DNA from: Yponomeuta sedellus
Taxonomy: Eukaryota; Arthropoda; Insecta; Lepidoptera; Yponomeutidae
Reading direction: 5' to 3'
Assembly: GCA_934045075.1 (NCBI GenBank)
Contig: OW203722.1
Span: forward strand, 21,118,986-21,182,985
DNA: 64,000 nt
The notes below the pieces were generated by a model, which was not told where the DNA came from, ran no database searches, and saw nothing but the letters and a program-made list of their open reading frames with translations. Both the position numbers and the translations under genes were made by a program. This document shows, in pieces, positions 32,984-44,066 of the stretch. Numbering within the stretch: position 1 is the first letter of the stretch; the number at the start of each line of letters is the position of its first letter.

Positions 32984-33240
32984 TCGTCGTCGTCGTCATC
33001 AGGCTATACTTAGTCCACTGCTGGATATAGCCCTCCCCTAATGAGCGCCACGTTATGCTATCATAGGGAGTAATGCCCATAATCCCCACGCTGGGCATGC
33101 GGGTTGGGGATCGCAGTTTGGTGGAATTGTACTGCAGGGGCTCTGCTGCCCACCCCCCGGTGTGTGACCCTTAGTCGCCTTTTACGACACCCGCTGGAAG
33201 AATTGGGTTGGTGCTATTCTCTAGGCCGACACCACACAGC
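32984..33240 (-). mobile_element. SINE-A, full length
   Basis: 9-bp duplication 'agcacgggt' at 32975-32983 and 33241-33249. (CGA)n tail at its minus-strand 3' end. Confidence 0.9.
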
Positions 33241-33304
33241 AGCACGGGTCAAAACATTGCAATGCGGTTACTAGACTACCGATAGTGTAAATGATACGAC
33301 CATT

Positions 33305-33635
33305 TTAAAAAACTATTTAGAGGCTAAAAATTCCACCCATGCCGGGATTCGAACCCGCGACCTCTGGTTATCCGTGCCAGCGCTCTATCCAACTGAGCTA
33401 ATGGGCGACTCACCGGTATCAGTGAAATTTCGAACCTCTTTACACTATTCTCTGTTTTACGTACGAAAATTCACTGATGGCGGTGAGTCGCCCATTAGCT
33501 CAGTTGGATAAAGCGCTGGCGCGGATAGCCAGAGGTCGCGGGTTTGAATCCCGGCATGGGTGGAATTTTAGCCTCTAAATAGGTTTTTAAAATTGTCCTT
33601 AGCACGGGTTAGTGCATTAAAAATAAAAATAGTAT
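33305..33635. mobile_element. tL fold-back element
   Basis: Minus core at about 33335-33410 and plus core at about 33487-33562, head to head. The 15-bp duplication 'aatgatacgaccatt' (33290-33304 and 33636-33650) is the longest and clearest of the family. Confidence 0.9.
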
Positions 33636-33665
33636 AATGATACGACCATTACCGGACTAACATGA

Positions 33666-34106
33666 CTCTATTGATCAATATGCTTTTTATAGATTCGCCC
33701 CCCAGTATGTTTTGCATATTCAACCCTAAACTGGGTTAGCTCCGCGCTAACACTTATCATACGACATTTCTTCACCACAAAATGCCCACAATTTCCTTGG
33801 GGCGCCCTAACACAGTAAAATGTGTCACGGCGAGCCAACGTAAGTACGTAAAAAGCGACGGCAAACATGCAAGCTTGACCTCTATTAGGTTTCCACGGCC
33901 GACCGCTCAATTTTTCATTTGAAAATTATAACCTTTAACACGATATTTTTACGTACCAAGTAGAATTTTACACACTAGTGTGTAGAAAAGCCCGATGTCT
34001 ATAATTTTACAATGATACATTAAATATTTTTTGTGTACTGTACACGATGATGTATGAGTTTTTAATGGTGTTCTGCGCTGTTGTTACGAAATGGCACACG
34101 TTTAGA
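33666..34106. other. Unassigned stretch
   Basis: A minus-strand open frame at 33668-33910 exists but shows no recognised motif or splice support; not called as a gene. Confidence 0.3.
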
Positions 34107-34350
34107 GCGGTGGTAGCGGAGCGGTAGAACGCCTGCTTCTCAATCGGAAGGTCTTGGGTTCAAATCCTGGCTTGTATCTCCCAATGATTTTGTTTTGAAA
34201 ATTATGTACATTTGCGTAGGTATAGTAGTAATACCACTCGATAACTGTGAAGGAAAACATCGTGAGGAAACCCTAGAGTCTGTGTCTCAACGTGCCTCAG
34301 CGCTATGGCCTACTATGAGGCTCAGTGCGGAAATCTCAGGTCTAAATCTG
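34107..34350 (+). mobile_element. tRNA-SINE1, near-complete
   Basis: Head 'gcggtggtagcggagcggta', box B 'gggttcaaatcc', body 'aaggaaaacatcgtgaggaa'. Confidence 0.8.
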
Positions 34351-34436
34351 AGTAACTATCGCTCACACTTATCAAAGACTTTTTGCAGCTATATATTGTT
34401 TATGAAAATGAAAGTAGGTAAGGTACAGTCGGTTCT

Positions 34437-34492
34437 GCAATGCAGGAAGAGACCCGTGCCCCAGCAGTGGGGACATACAAGGGTTGATATCG
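34437..34492 (+). mobile_element. 5S-SINE 3' end
   Basis: 'aggaagagacccgtgcccca' to 'acatacaagggttgatatc'. Only the terminal part was inserted. Confidence 0.8.
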
Positions 34493-34615
34493 AAGGCACA
34501 GTCGAAAGAACTGCAATGTTCACATTATATGCACTCTAATTAGACACGGTAAGGACTACTTAGCAAAAAAATGTGTGATTTTGTATGATACAGACAAATA
34601 CAGTTAGATTTTTGC

Positions 34616-34745
34616 ACTTAGCCCAATAGTTGGGTCATTGTACGTAGCAAGCGCTGATGTACTGTAACGAAGACACTAGGGTTTCCTCATAATGTTTTCC
34701 TTCACAATTAGCGAGCAATATTGCTACTATAACTTAGCAAATCTA
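34616..34745 (-). mobile_element. tRNA-SINE1, 3' part
   Basis: 'gggtcattgtacgtagcaag' and 'gggtttcctcataatgtttt' in reverse orientation. Confidence 0.65.
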
Positions 34746-34749
34746 CATA

Positions 34750-34959
34750 TATTATATTATTTTTAATGCACTAACCCGTGCTAAGGACAATTTTCTGTAC
34801 GTAATACAGAGAATATTGTAAGGAGGTTCGAAATTTCACTGATGTCGGTGATTCGCCCATTAGCTCAGTTGAAAAGAGCGCTGGCACGGATAGCCAGAGG
34901 TCGCGGGTTCGAGTCCCGGCATGGGTGGAATTTTTAGCCTTATAAATAGGTTTTTTAAT
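34750..34959 (+). mobile_element. tL element, rearranged
   Basis: A reversed terminal segment ('gcactaacccgtgctaagg') precedes a plus-strand core at about 34853-34927. Imperfect 9-bp duplication 'atctacata' / 'atctacgta' at 34741-34749 and 34960-34968. Confidence 0.75.
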
Positions 34960-35019
34960 ATCTACGTAGAAAAAAAACAAAGCCAAATTAGCAGAAAAAT
35001 AGTCATTGGTATTCGATCA

Positions 35020-35090
35020 TTGCCGGGATCCGAACCCTCGACCTCCTGACTTAGAAGCCAGCACTACCCATCCTCTATTCCCGCTTCAAA
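35020..35090 (-). mobile_element. tRNA-like SINE head relic
   Basis: 'gccgggatccgaaccctcga' resembles box B in reverse; box A is decayed. Confidence 0.4.
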
Positions 35091-35934
35091 CAACTACTGA
35101 CAGATGAGCAGAAGTCGTTTTAGACCAATTTGTTTGTTGTAAAGATGACAAAACCATTCTAACCACTTGTAATTTTCCCATCAAACGGTTACATTTCCAC
35201 CCGAAATTAATCGATCACGGGAACCGATAAGCTATAATATTATTGCAGTATTAATTCATAACAAAACCCCCTTTCCCCATTAATAAAAAAATCTGTAAGT
35301 ATACGTGTAATTACGCCTAATAGGGTCTTCAACAGAACGTCGAAAACAAATTATTTTCAACGCGAGAACCCTCCGGACGAGCTTCCGCCTCATATTAAAC
35401 AGTTATCGCTCGATCTTAACTGCTTTGTACTCGAAACTATAGCTCTCACAGAAAATGATATACTCGCCGCCACTCCGCAAGCAAAAATGAGCCCTAAACA
35501 CAGCGCGATAGGGAACAATTTTCACGCGAACCCATTCTGGTAACTGCCACACAGAAGGGTCTATTATTTCTACACATTAATTTGATAAGAAAAATGCGAT
35601 CTGTGCCAAAACGATTTTCGACTTTGTTAACTAGTATTTAAATGGTAGATTCCGCTAACGAGTATGTTTCGTGATTGTTGCCGGGTAAGTTTTCTTTGAG
35701 GGAAGCATTGAAAATCGGTCCTATTATACATAGCCATCTATTCCGTAATTACAGCAGAATTCACGTAACAAGGTTCTCGAGCAAATTGGCAAACGGATTG
35801 TGGGACGCCCGCCAGTTCGATGGTCCGGGTATAAAAAGAAACGGAGGATGCTTACTATGGACGTTATCAATATTCTGCTGTCTGATATTTCAAACAGGGA
35901 TTACCGAACTATCACTATCACACCACATATAGGC
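35091..35934. other. Low-copy stretch upstream of microsatellite
   Basis: No repeat shared in the window up to about 35660. From 35770 to 35930 a frame containing GRPPVRWSGYKKK faintly resembles LINE C-termini and leads into the microsatellite, which may have grown from a LINE tail. Confidence 0.3.
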
Positions 35935-36430
35935 GTGTGTGTGTATGTATGTATGTATGTATGTATGTATGTATGTATGTATGTATGTATGTATGTATGT
36001 ATGTATGTATGTATGTATGTATGTATGTATGTATGTATGTATTTATGTATGTATGTATGTATGTATGTATGTATGTATGTATGTATGTATGTATGTATGT
36101 ATGTATGTATGTATGTATGTATGTATGTATGTATGTATGTATGTATGTATGTATGTATGTATGTATGTATGTATGTATGTATGTATGTATGTATGTATGT
36201 ATGTATGTATGTATGTATGTATGTATGTATGTATGTATGTATGTATGTATGTATGTATGTATGTATGTATGTATGTATGTATGTATGTATGTATGTATGT
36301 ATGTATGTATGTATGTATGTATGTATGTATGTATGTATGTATGTATGTATGTATGTGTGTATGTGTGTGTGCGTGTATATGTGTGTGAGGGTGTGTGTGT
36401 GTGTGCGTGTGTGTGTGTGTGAGTGTGTGA
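35935..36430. repeat. Very long (ATGT)n microsatellite
   Basis: About 420 bp of almost uninterrupted ATGT (one ATTT unit near 36041), followed by (GT)n variants. Open frames of Cys-Met-Tyr-Val or His-Thr-Tyr-Ile repeats across it are artefacts of the repeat. Confidence 0.97.
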
Positions 36431-36730
36431 ATGTAAGTATGTATATCTGATTCTATGTTCCTCATAACTCTTACACTCTTTAACCAATGGTCAGATTTTG
36501 ACACATGAGATGTCAATCGTTTTGATGTGTTAGAGCAAGTGTCATGTTTTAATTATCTTAAAAGACCTTAAAAGACAAAAATAAAATCAGAAATGAAAAA
36601 AAATAGGCAACTACCCGACTGATGAGCATTAACAAGGGTAAGAACATGAAGCTAGGGGTAAATATGCTGTTTCATACAGTAAAGACTAAAGAATATTCTT
36701 AACTTATCTTACAGTAATAGTATATAATAT

Positions 36731-37268
36731 AACAAGTGCGCAAAGGCTGTCATTGCAAAGAGTTCCGACAAATGCCTACCCGAGCCGAGGCGCAGCCGAA
36801 GGCGAGGCAAGTTGCAATGACGGTTCCGCACGTGTACTGAACGACTGCTTTTAATACAGTTGCGAAAAAAATAAGCAATTTAATAAAAAAAAATATTTAA
36901 AAATGGCGCCAACCGTAAAAAAAAATAAGCAGAGATTTTTTTTCTTCACCCATTCTAGTAGGCAAACGGAACTACGCCCATGCAGCCAAGTCTTCAGTCG
37001 AATTTTTTTATTGATATGAGATGAAAATGACTCATTCAATCAAATCATTAAATCTGATATTGAAACAAATTAGTAGCTCATAAAATTTTCTATGATTTTT
37101 TTTAGTAAAAACTTCATGGTTGGTTTTTCTTTTTAATAGACATTATTTTGACAGTTGAGAAAGAAAACGCACGAGTGCGGGAAAGGTAAAAAAAGCACGA
37201 GTGTGTAATAGCCCACATCTCTCACGCTATACGTCCCTGTAATACGCTACTTTTTGAGCAACTGTATT
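36731..37268 (-). mobile_element. Element T, copy 1
   Basis: Reverse complement of 49538-50104 over its full length, from 'caagtgcgcaaaggctgtca' to 'tttttgagcaactgtatt'. Non-coding; class unknown. Confidence 0.75.
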
Positions 37269-37849
37269 AAAAAGAATATTGTTAACTTGTCTTAACTCTT
37301 TACCAGGCAATATACTTTACAGGACCACATTAAATTGAACCCTATCAACTTGAAATAAAGTCCAAAACTAATGAAAAATTCATACTGCTCATGCCTGGTT
37401 AAGGGTTAAGATTCACAGTATTAGACATATTTACAATCATGTAACACCATATACTTCTCATTGAGTAACAACAGATTTGCCGCCATAACTTGACAACCAT
37501 CCAATGACAATTCCTTCCAGTATTGCCATTTCTAATAATTGCTACCACTACTAAATAGGCGGGCCCTGAATTTACGAATGTAATTCATTAAAAGCAAAGT
37601 AAAAGTAAAAATAATTTTATGCTAGAACACGGGTACATAATCATGTCTTAAATTTATTGTTAAGATCCTGTGTAAATGCTGCGAAGTATCCATATTGTTC
37701 TCACCTGCTTAGTAGGTAAGGCTCTGCAGTCGGGTTGTTTTTATACTTTATACTTTTTAATTTATTGCACACATAAAAATCATGGCGAGCTTATTTAATT
37801 TATATTGTATTTTTTTTATTTCAGATTTTCAGTAGTAGACCTGTTGGCT
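37269..37849. other. AT-rich stretch, nothing recognised
   Basis: No supportable feature. Confidence 0.35.
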
Positions 37850-38225
37850 ACGGGTGGATTGTATAGGAAAACTGAAAAGAAACTAACGGGGAACGTAGAA
37901 TCGGACTAACACACAAACACACGAGTCACACACATTACCCTCCTTTTGGACTAAACCGCCGTCGGTTAAAAATTGAGCACCTTTTTTACGACTACTGTAA
38001 AGTAACAATTGTTACAATAAGTATTACAACTCTTTGTCAGAAATAACGAACCGCGAGGTAAAATTATCGCCCTTGTACATTGAAAAATCAATACTGTGGT
38101 CGTTCTGCAGGAGTTTAAAATTAGTTAACCTCGCTTTAAAACACAGCTTTTTGTGAACTGCGGCTTCTCAAGAAGTGATTCCTAAAAAAAAGTAGTCTAT
38201 AAATAAATTTATACTCAATGACATA

Positions 38226-38438
38226 TTACACAGATCTCGTTAGCCCTATACTACGTACGACTAAACGACTTGTGTAACAGGTGCTAACTCGACGATAGAT
38301 TTAATATAATAAATACATAGATAATATCCAAGACCCGAGACAAACTAGAAAAGTTCGTTTCCTAGTTGTCCCGGCCAAGATCAAACCCGGGACCTTCGGT
38401 TGTACCGGCAGCGAGCCAAACCGCTGTGTCAGTGAGGC
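38226..38438 (-). mobile_element. tRNA-SINE2 copy
   Basis: Head at about 38370-38438 with decayed box B ('tcttggccggg' side). Body 'ggtgctaactcgacgataga'. Confidence 0.75.
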
Positions 38439-38557
38439 CGTCTCATTTTGTTTTCATTTACAAATAACATGCCGGATCGAAATGAAACTTTGACTATACG
38501 TTTAAAGGGCACAAACCGAGATCTGATCGTGGAATTTGATATTAAGTTGGTATGATA

Positions 38558-38910
38558 GCAACCGCTTGTATGTCCCCACTGCTGGGGCACGGGTCTCTTT
38601 CTGAATCGCAGGAAGGTTAGGCCATATTCCACCACGGGGGCCAAGTTCGGGTTGGTGGAGGATTGTAAAGCAGTGGCGGGCTTTACTGTCACAAGTTGTC
38701 AAGCCTCCATAAGGCCTCTGACATGGCTTAATTACACGACAGCCGGCACCAACGGCTTAACGTAGCTTACGAACCGCGGGAGTGCTCCAAAAAAAATGCC
38801 ACTAGCGGTAGCCACGGGACGGTCACCCATCCAGCACCTGACCACGCCTGTTGTCGCTTAACTCAAGTAATTGATTCTAATCATTTGATTGGACTAGATG
38901 CCAAGCGCTT
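38558..38910 (-). mobile_element. 5S-SINE, near full length
   Basis: Reverse-strand copy from 'cttgtatgtccccactgctg' to the head 'tgttgtcgcttaactcaag'. Confidence 0.85.
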
Positions 38911-38983
38911 CGTAGCAACTTGGTGGTAACTAGGAAGTTACCTAGTTGTTTTAACTACCTAGTTACCACCAAGTTGCTACGAA
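38909..38983. repeat. 26-bp perfect inverted repeat
   Basis: Arms 38909-38934 and 38958-38983 ('ttcgtagcaacttggtggta' onward) are exact reverse complements. The 23-nt spacer holds two further 'ctagtt'/'aactac' copies. It abuts the 5' end of the 5S-SINE. Confidence 0.9.
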
Positions 38984-39166
38984 GGCTCTTACCATACAGG
39001 CTTTAGCTTAGTATAAGGGCCAGCAAACACCATTGTACATTGCTGATGATGAACCTACTGTTAATAACTAAGAAAATAATGTGCAAGCAATTATAAATTT
39101 AATAGATAAATAGTCTAACTGATGTACAAACCCACATAGCTTCGTCATAAAAACTATCACAATAAA

Positions 39167-39343
39167 CAATAAATTTAAAAACCTATTTAGAGGCTAAAAA
39201 TTTCACCCATGCCGGGATTCGAACCCGCAACCTCTGGCTATCCCGAATATTCGAATCCCGGCATGGGTGAAATTTTTAGGCTCTAAATAGGTTTTTAAAT
39301 TTGTTCCTTAGCACGGGTTAGTGCATTAAAATAAAAATAGTAT
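39167..39343. mobile_element. tL mini fold-back
   Basis: Two tL ends face each other with most of the core deleted. 10-bp duplication 'tcacaataaa' at 39157-39166 and 39344-39353. Confidence 0.85.
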
Positions 39344-39384
39344 TCACAATAAAATAAAAAATCAAACTTAAATTAATCAAAAAT

Positions 39385-39600
39385 ACCGCCCGGGACACAC
39401 CCGACCCAAAAGTTCCCATGGCGCTAGCAGCATTACCTCGTTGCACCGCCAGGGAAATCCTTTGCATCAGGTATGCCCCGGAACGAACATCATACCCCCG
39501 ACTCCTCAGGCGACGACCGAGCTTCCGAATAAAAAGTATTGCCTCATCCCCCCATACCCCACATTATGCTTTTTTGAACAATAAACATTTTTTTTTTTAA
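39385..39600 (+). other. GC-richer segment ending in T-run
   Basis: Ends 'gaacaataaacatttttttt'. It may be a retroposon end, but no relative exists in the window. Confidence 0.25.
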
Positions 39601-40914
39601 ATTAATAACACGGTTTGGTGACCTCTAAAATAAGGTTACCTAGTGTTTCACAGAATTGGTATTCCACAAGTACCTACAACAGAATTTCGTGAGCTGTAAT
39701 TTTGTACCGATTTGACGTATCGTGAATGGAATAATTTAGACTTTACATCGAACAATTTAATAACCACAATTTTTCTTTTGGCTCCATTTATACATTACAC
39801 TTTGAAACTGTCGTGGTTGTACTGCGTACTGTATAGATAGATAGATAACTCTATTAAACACTACTAATTTACACGGACATAGATACATGTTAGTTTCATA
39901 AGGATCCATTTATAAAAACGAAGATATGTAAAAAAAATCCCTGAATTAGTTTTTACTGAATTGTAGCATTATTTTGCTCTTCTTGAAGTCAAAAAACGAT
40001 TCTGGAGATTATCGTTGGTTATTTGAACGCTCATAAAAAAAAATTGTTTAGTTAAAATCCAAAAATACAGTTATGATCAATTGCAACTCCCAAAGTAGCC
40101 ACAGCCTACATGCATCTTGAATTTTTGCATGCACGCACGCTGGTTACGAGTATTTTTTATTTTGGCCTTTGCTAATACCTAGCGTAGTAGATGATTCCTG
40201 TACTATAACACCTACTACCTTAAGCTCAGTTGCCATATATCTATCAAATAGAAAAAGCTTCTAGCTTTCTTCATGTAACGTGCTATCTAAGTTAACTGTC
40301 TATACCTCTATATAGCTCACTTTTCCATTCACTGGTAGCGTCCCATTACTTTGTGGCATTCCCTACATACGGTCCCAGTAAATACCCTTCATTGTATCAA
40401 AGAGTAAAAGGGTGTAACTTTTGCGTGCGAACTTTCACCGAACCTTGTAGACTAGCCACTCCATGCCAAGCGAAAAGGGATCTTATTTCGCTCGAATTAC
40501 GAGCTAGGGCGGGTGTAAACTTTTCCCCTCGCGCGCTCATGTTTAGCTGTAGAATATGGGGCGTTTTGTTTCGACTCTTTTGGTCGGGAGTTTTTTTTTC
40601 TACGGCTCTCGTGACGAGTGTTTGCGTATTTTAATTACATTATACGTCGCTCTCTTTGTGCGTGAGGTGGAGCGTGTATAATGTGTTGTTTTTCTGTTTG
40701 TTTCTCGCACGAGAGAGTAATGGATTCGTTGTCTCATTCACTTACTTCAGGTAGATTGATAGAGTATAATTTATTGTGGATAAAAAAGGGGTTGCAAAGA
40801 TATTTCTCAAACTAAGAGTCGGATAGCGGCCTTTTCTCTAAAAATAATCTTTTCTGGACAGCTTATACACAGGAGAAGGATAGAAAGTTAATCAGAATTT
40901 TGCAGAATTTCTTG
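39601..40914. other. Mostly AT-rich; low-copy part 40330-40680
   Basis: 40330-40680 has balanced composition and no shared repeat. No exon with a recognised product. Confidence 0.3.
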
Positions 40915-41130
40915 GGAGTAATTGTAGTTGGAGTAAACGTGTTCTTGAGTGGAAACCGCGACTTGAGTGGAAACGTAGTGTAGGACGCCCTCCGACCAGG
41001 TGGGATGACGATCTGCGAAAAAGTGCCGGCAGATGCTGGATGCGGCAAGCTGAAGGGCGCTATGGCGCTCACTAGGGGAGGGCTATGTCCAGCAGTGGAC
41101 TGCATAATATAGCCTGAAGAAGAAGAAGAA
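40915..41130 (+). pseudogene. LINE 3' end with ORF2 C-terminus
   Basis: Contains codons for the WRPRLEWKRSVGRPPTR-like region, then W-D-D-D-L-R-K-S-A-G-R-C-W-M, a stop, the conserved 'gggctatgtccagcagtgga' terminus and a (GAA)n tail. It is closely related to the LINE half of the chimera at 14318. RTE-like by these motifs (inference). Confidence 0.65.
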
Positions 41131-41149
41131 TATTTGTACTAACTGATTT

Positions 41150-41268
41150 TGGCCAAAGGCAAATCCTAGCTATACAGCGAGGCAATGCCCCCAGCCTTCT
41201 TGGTACTCTGCCGCCCGACAGCGATCTGGCGCAAATATTTGAATTTAAATTAGAAAGTAGGTTTTAGG
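41150..41268 (+). pseudogene. LINE ORF2 C-terminus (AIQRGN type)
   Basis: Encodes GQRQILAIQRGNAPSLLGTL then PPDSDLAQIFEFKLESRF and a stop. The same AIQRGN motif recurs at 42460-42675, so a second LINE family is represented. Confidence 0.65.
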
Positions 41269-41512
41269 TTTAGTTTCGTTTATGATTGTTACTTTTTTAA
41301 ATTATAGTCTATTTTAATTTATTGACGCTGACGCCGCCCTGAGCACTATTTCATAGAACTAATATTCACGGTTTGCTATGATCTATATTTCAAAGTCGGC
41401 TATCCCACAGATTATTAAGTAGCAAGGCTAGCGCCATAGACATCGAATTGTCATAGAAAACTACGAATTGTAGTTTTACGAAATGCAGTCCGGCAACAAC
41501 AAAAGGCCTTTT

Positions 41513-42385
41513 AAAAACCTATTTAGAGGCTAAAAATTTCACCCATGCCGGGATTCGAACCCGCAACCTCTGGCTATCCGTACCAGCGCTCTACCAATTG
41601 AGCCAATGGGCGACTCACGGCATCAGTGAAATTTCGAACCTCCTTACAATATTCTCTGTATTACGTACAGGCAGCGACATCTGACTTAAGAAAATTGCAT
41701 TACTTACAGCCCCGACTACCTTCTTTGCAGTTAGGTTTAACATCGGAACGATATCACTGTACCCACATGATTACACTATTTTTTTTTTATTTTTAATGCA
41801 CTAACCCGTGCTAAGGAACAAATTTAAAAACCTATTTAGAGGCTAAAAATTTCACCCAAGCCGGGATTCGAACCCGCAACCTCTGGCTATCCGTACCAGC
41901 GCTCTACCAATTGAGCCAATGGGCGACTCACGGCATCAGTGAAATTTCGAACCTCTTTACAATATTCTCTGTATTACGTACAGGCAGCGACATCTGACTT
42001 AAGCAAATTGCATTACTTACAGCCCCGACTACCTTCTTTGCAGTTAGGTTTAACATCGGAACGATATCACTGTACCCACATGATTACACTATTTTTTTTT
42101 TATTTTTAATGCACTAACCCGTGCTAAGGAACAAATTTAAAAACCTATTTAGAGGCTAAAAATTTCACCCATGCCGGGATTCGAACCCGCAACCTCTGGC
42201 TATCCGTACCAGCGCTCTACCAATTGAGCCAATGGGCGACTCACGGCATCAGTGAAATTTCGAACCTCTTTACAATATTCTCTGTATTACGTACAGGCAG
42301 CGACATCTGACTTAAGCAAATTGCATTACTTACAGCTAAATTTGTTCCTTAGCACGGGTTAGTGCATTAAAAATAAAAATAGTGT
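41513..42385 (-). mobile_element. tL tandem array, three units plus end
   Basis: tRNA-like cores at 41540-41612, 41853-41925 and 42166-42238, an exact 313-bp period. It ends with a reversed terminal segment 'tccttagcacgggttagtgc'. A 12-bp duplication 'aaaaggcctttt' (41501-41512 and 42386-42397) flanks the whole array. Confidence 0.92.
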
Positions 42386-42459
42386 AAAAGGCCTTTTTTC
42401 AAAGTAATAAATATTGGTACTAACGAATAAAACAGGTCTGAAAATTAACCCATGTTCAG

Positions 42460-42690
42460 ATGTGTAAATCATGCAGAAAGTTTGGGGTCGAGACCATGGG
42501 TCTTTGGGGGCCCGAGGCGTGTAAACTCCAAATAGAAATAACGATGCGCCCCATTGACTCATCAGCCGACCCAAGAGCTGGTAGCTACCCAGGCCAGCGC
42601 ATCAGCGTGGCCATTCAAAGAGGGAATATTGCCAGCGTCTTGAGAACTCTCCCCATTGCCAGCGGTGTACACTTTTTTTTTTCACGTAGC
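42460..42690 (+). pseudogene. LINE ORF2 C-terminus (AIQRGN type)
   Basis: Encodes WGPEACKLQIEITMRPIDSS and then GQRISVAIQRGNIASVLRTL with an open frame of 79 codons, followed by a T-run. It resembles 41150-41268. Confidence 0.6.
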
Positions 42691-42734
42691 CTCTGTTAAT
42701 TAATTGGAAAAATTAATTATACTTTATTGTACAC

Positions 42735-42835
42735 GAAACATTTAACAGGACATTACAGAAGAAATTACATGTACAAAGGCGAGCTTATCTCCGAAAGAGA
42801 TTTCTTCCAGCAGACCTTAGAGAGTCGGAGAAGCA
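42735..42835 (-). mobile_element. SINE/LINE tail fragment
   Basis: Reverse of the motif at 48445-48545 and 59998-60085 ('ggcgagcttatctccgaaag'). Confidence 0.6.
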
Positions 42836-42890
42836 GTAAAAAGCGAATCTTTATAAAAAATATACCACATAAATATTGAATAACCTACCT

Positions 42891-43256
42891 GAAGCGCTCG
42901 TGGCCTAGGCGAACCGAGTGATTGGAATCAATCACTTGGTTAAGCAACAACAGGCGTGGTCAGGTACGGGATGGGTGAGCGTCCCGTGACTACCGCTAGT
43001 GGCATTTTTCCGAGCGCTTCCGTGCTTCGCAAGGCACGCTAAGCCGTTGGTGCCGGCTTTCATATAATGGCAGTCGTTAAGCCATGTCAGAGGCCTTATG
43101 GGCGGCTTGATAACTTCAGACAGTGAGGCCTGGCCACTGTCTCACAATCCTCCACCAACCCGGACTTGGCCCCCGTGGTGGAGTATGGCCTAACCTTCCT
43201 GCCATGCAGGAAGAGACCCATGCCCCAGCAGTGGGGACATATAAGGGTTGATAACG
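42891..43256 (+). mobile_element. 5S-SINE, full length with target duplication
   Basis: Reference copy. Head 'ttaagcaacaacaggcgtgg' and 'gggatgggtgagcgtcccg' follow 5S rRNA box A and box C. Body carries 'ttggtgccggctttc' and the 3' end 'agggttgataacg'. A 9-bp duplication 'aacctacct' at 42882-42890 and 43257-43265 fixes both ends. Confidence 0.9.
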
Positions 43257-43329
43257 AACCTACCTAACTATGAAAGAAATAAATAAACTACATAAACTAA
43301 AAATAAATACATAAATATATAGCTCTATG

Positions 43330-43440
43330 TTTGTGTCCCACTGCTGGGCAAAGGCCTACCCAAATTTATCCAGAGTTTTCTGTACTGGGCCACCTCAGAC
43401 CATTCCAGCACATGGTTATCGAGATCATCTCTCCACCAAC
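43330..43440 (-). mobile_element. LINE 3' end
   Basis: 'tcccactgctgggcaaagg' and 'catggttatcgagatcatct' in reverse orientation. Confidence 0.45.
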
Positions 43441-43480
43441 TTTTTATATGTTTTTTTTGTATATATTAAAATCCTGTTAA

Positions 43481-43861
43481 TTTTTTAGCCTCTTAATAGG
43501 TTTTTAAATTTGTTCCTTAGCACGGGTTAGTGCATTAAAAATAAAAATAGTGTAATCATGTGGGTACAGTGATATCGTTCCGATGTTAAACCTAACTGCA
43601 AAGTAGGTAGTCGGGGCTGTAAGTAATGCAATTTGCTTAAGTCAGATGTCGCTGCCTGTACGTAATACAGAGAATATTGTAAAGAGGTTCGAAATTTCAC
43701 TGATGCCGTGAGTCGCCCATTGGCTCAATTGGTAGAGCGCTGGCACGGATAGCCAGAGGTTGCGGGTTCGAATCCCGGCATGGGTGAAATTTTTAGCCTC
43801 TTAATAGGTTTTTAAATTTGTTCCTTAGCACGGGTTAGTGCATTAAAAATAAAAATAGTGT
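43481..43861 (+). mobile_element. tL element, one unit plus repeated end
   Basis: A 3' terminal segment precedes a complete unit with core at 43714-43786, so the terminal segment occurs twice, as if cut from an array. 11-bp duplication 'aatcctgttaa' at 43470-43480 and 43862-43872. Confidence 0.9.
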
Positions 43862-43921
43862 AATCCTGTTAACGATTAATATTGTATACAGTGATAGGAA
43901 ATGTATGTATTGTATAGTGAT

Positions 43922-44066
43922 TCCACCGAACTGCGATCCCCGACCCGCATGCCCAGCGTGGGGATTATGGGCATTACCCCCTATGATAGCACAACGTGGC
44001 GCTTTTTAGGGGAGGGCTATGTCCAACAGTAGACTAGTAAAGCCAGACGACGACGACGACGACGAC
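43922..44066 (+). mobile_element. SINE-A, 5'-truncated
   Basis: From 'tccaccgaactgcgatcccc' to a seven-unit (CGA)n run. Possible short duplication 'agtgat'. Confidence 0.8.

Larger units (their letters stand above)
32890..33665 (-). mobile_element. Repeat R, copy 2, with two insertions
   Basis: Pieces 32890-32983, 33241-33304 and 33636-33665 join into one R element when a SINE-A (32984-33240) and a fold-back tL (33305-33635) are removed. It aligns to 30108-30250 in reverse. Confidence 0.65.

Noticed and set aside
33668..33910. Minus-strand 80-codon frame
   Set aside because: No recognised motif and no supporting signals; overlaps the edge of repeat R.
35800..36516. Long open frames of Cys-Met-Tyr-Val and His-Thr-Tyr-Ile repeats on both strands
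   Set aside because: They are translations of the (ATGT)n microsatellite, open in every frame because the repeat lacks stop codons in those phases.
41513..42385. Hammerhead ribozyme in tL ('cgaaatttcactgatg')
   Set aside because: CTGATG and CGAAA occur, but the A after CTGATG is missing and the order and spacing do not allow the three stems.
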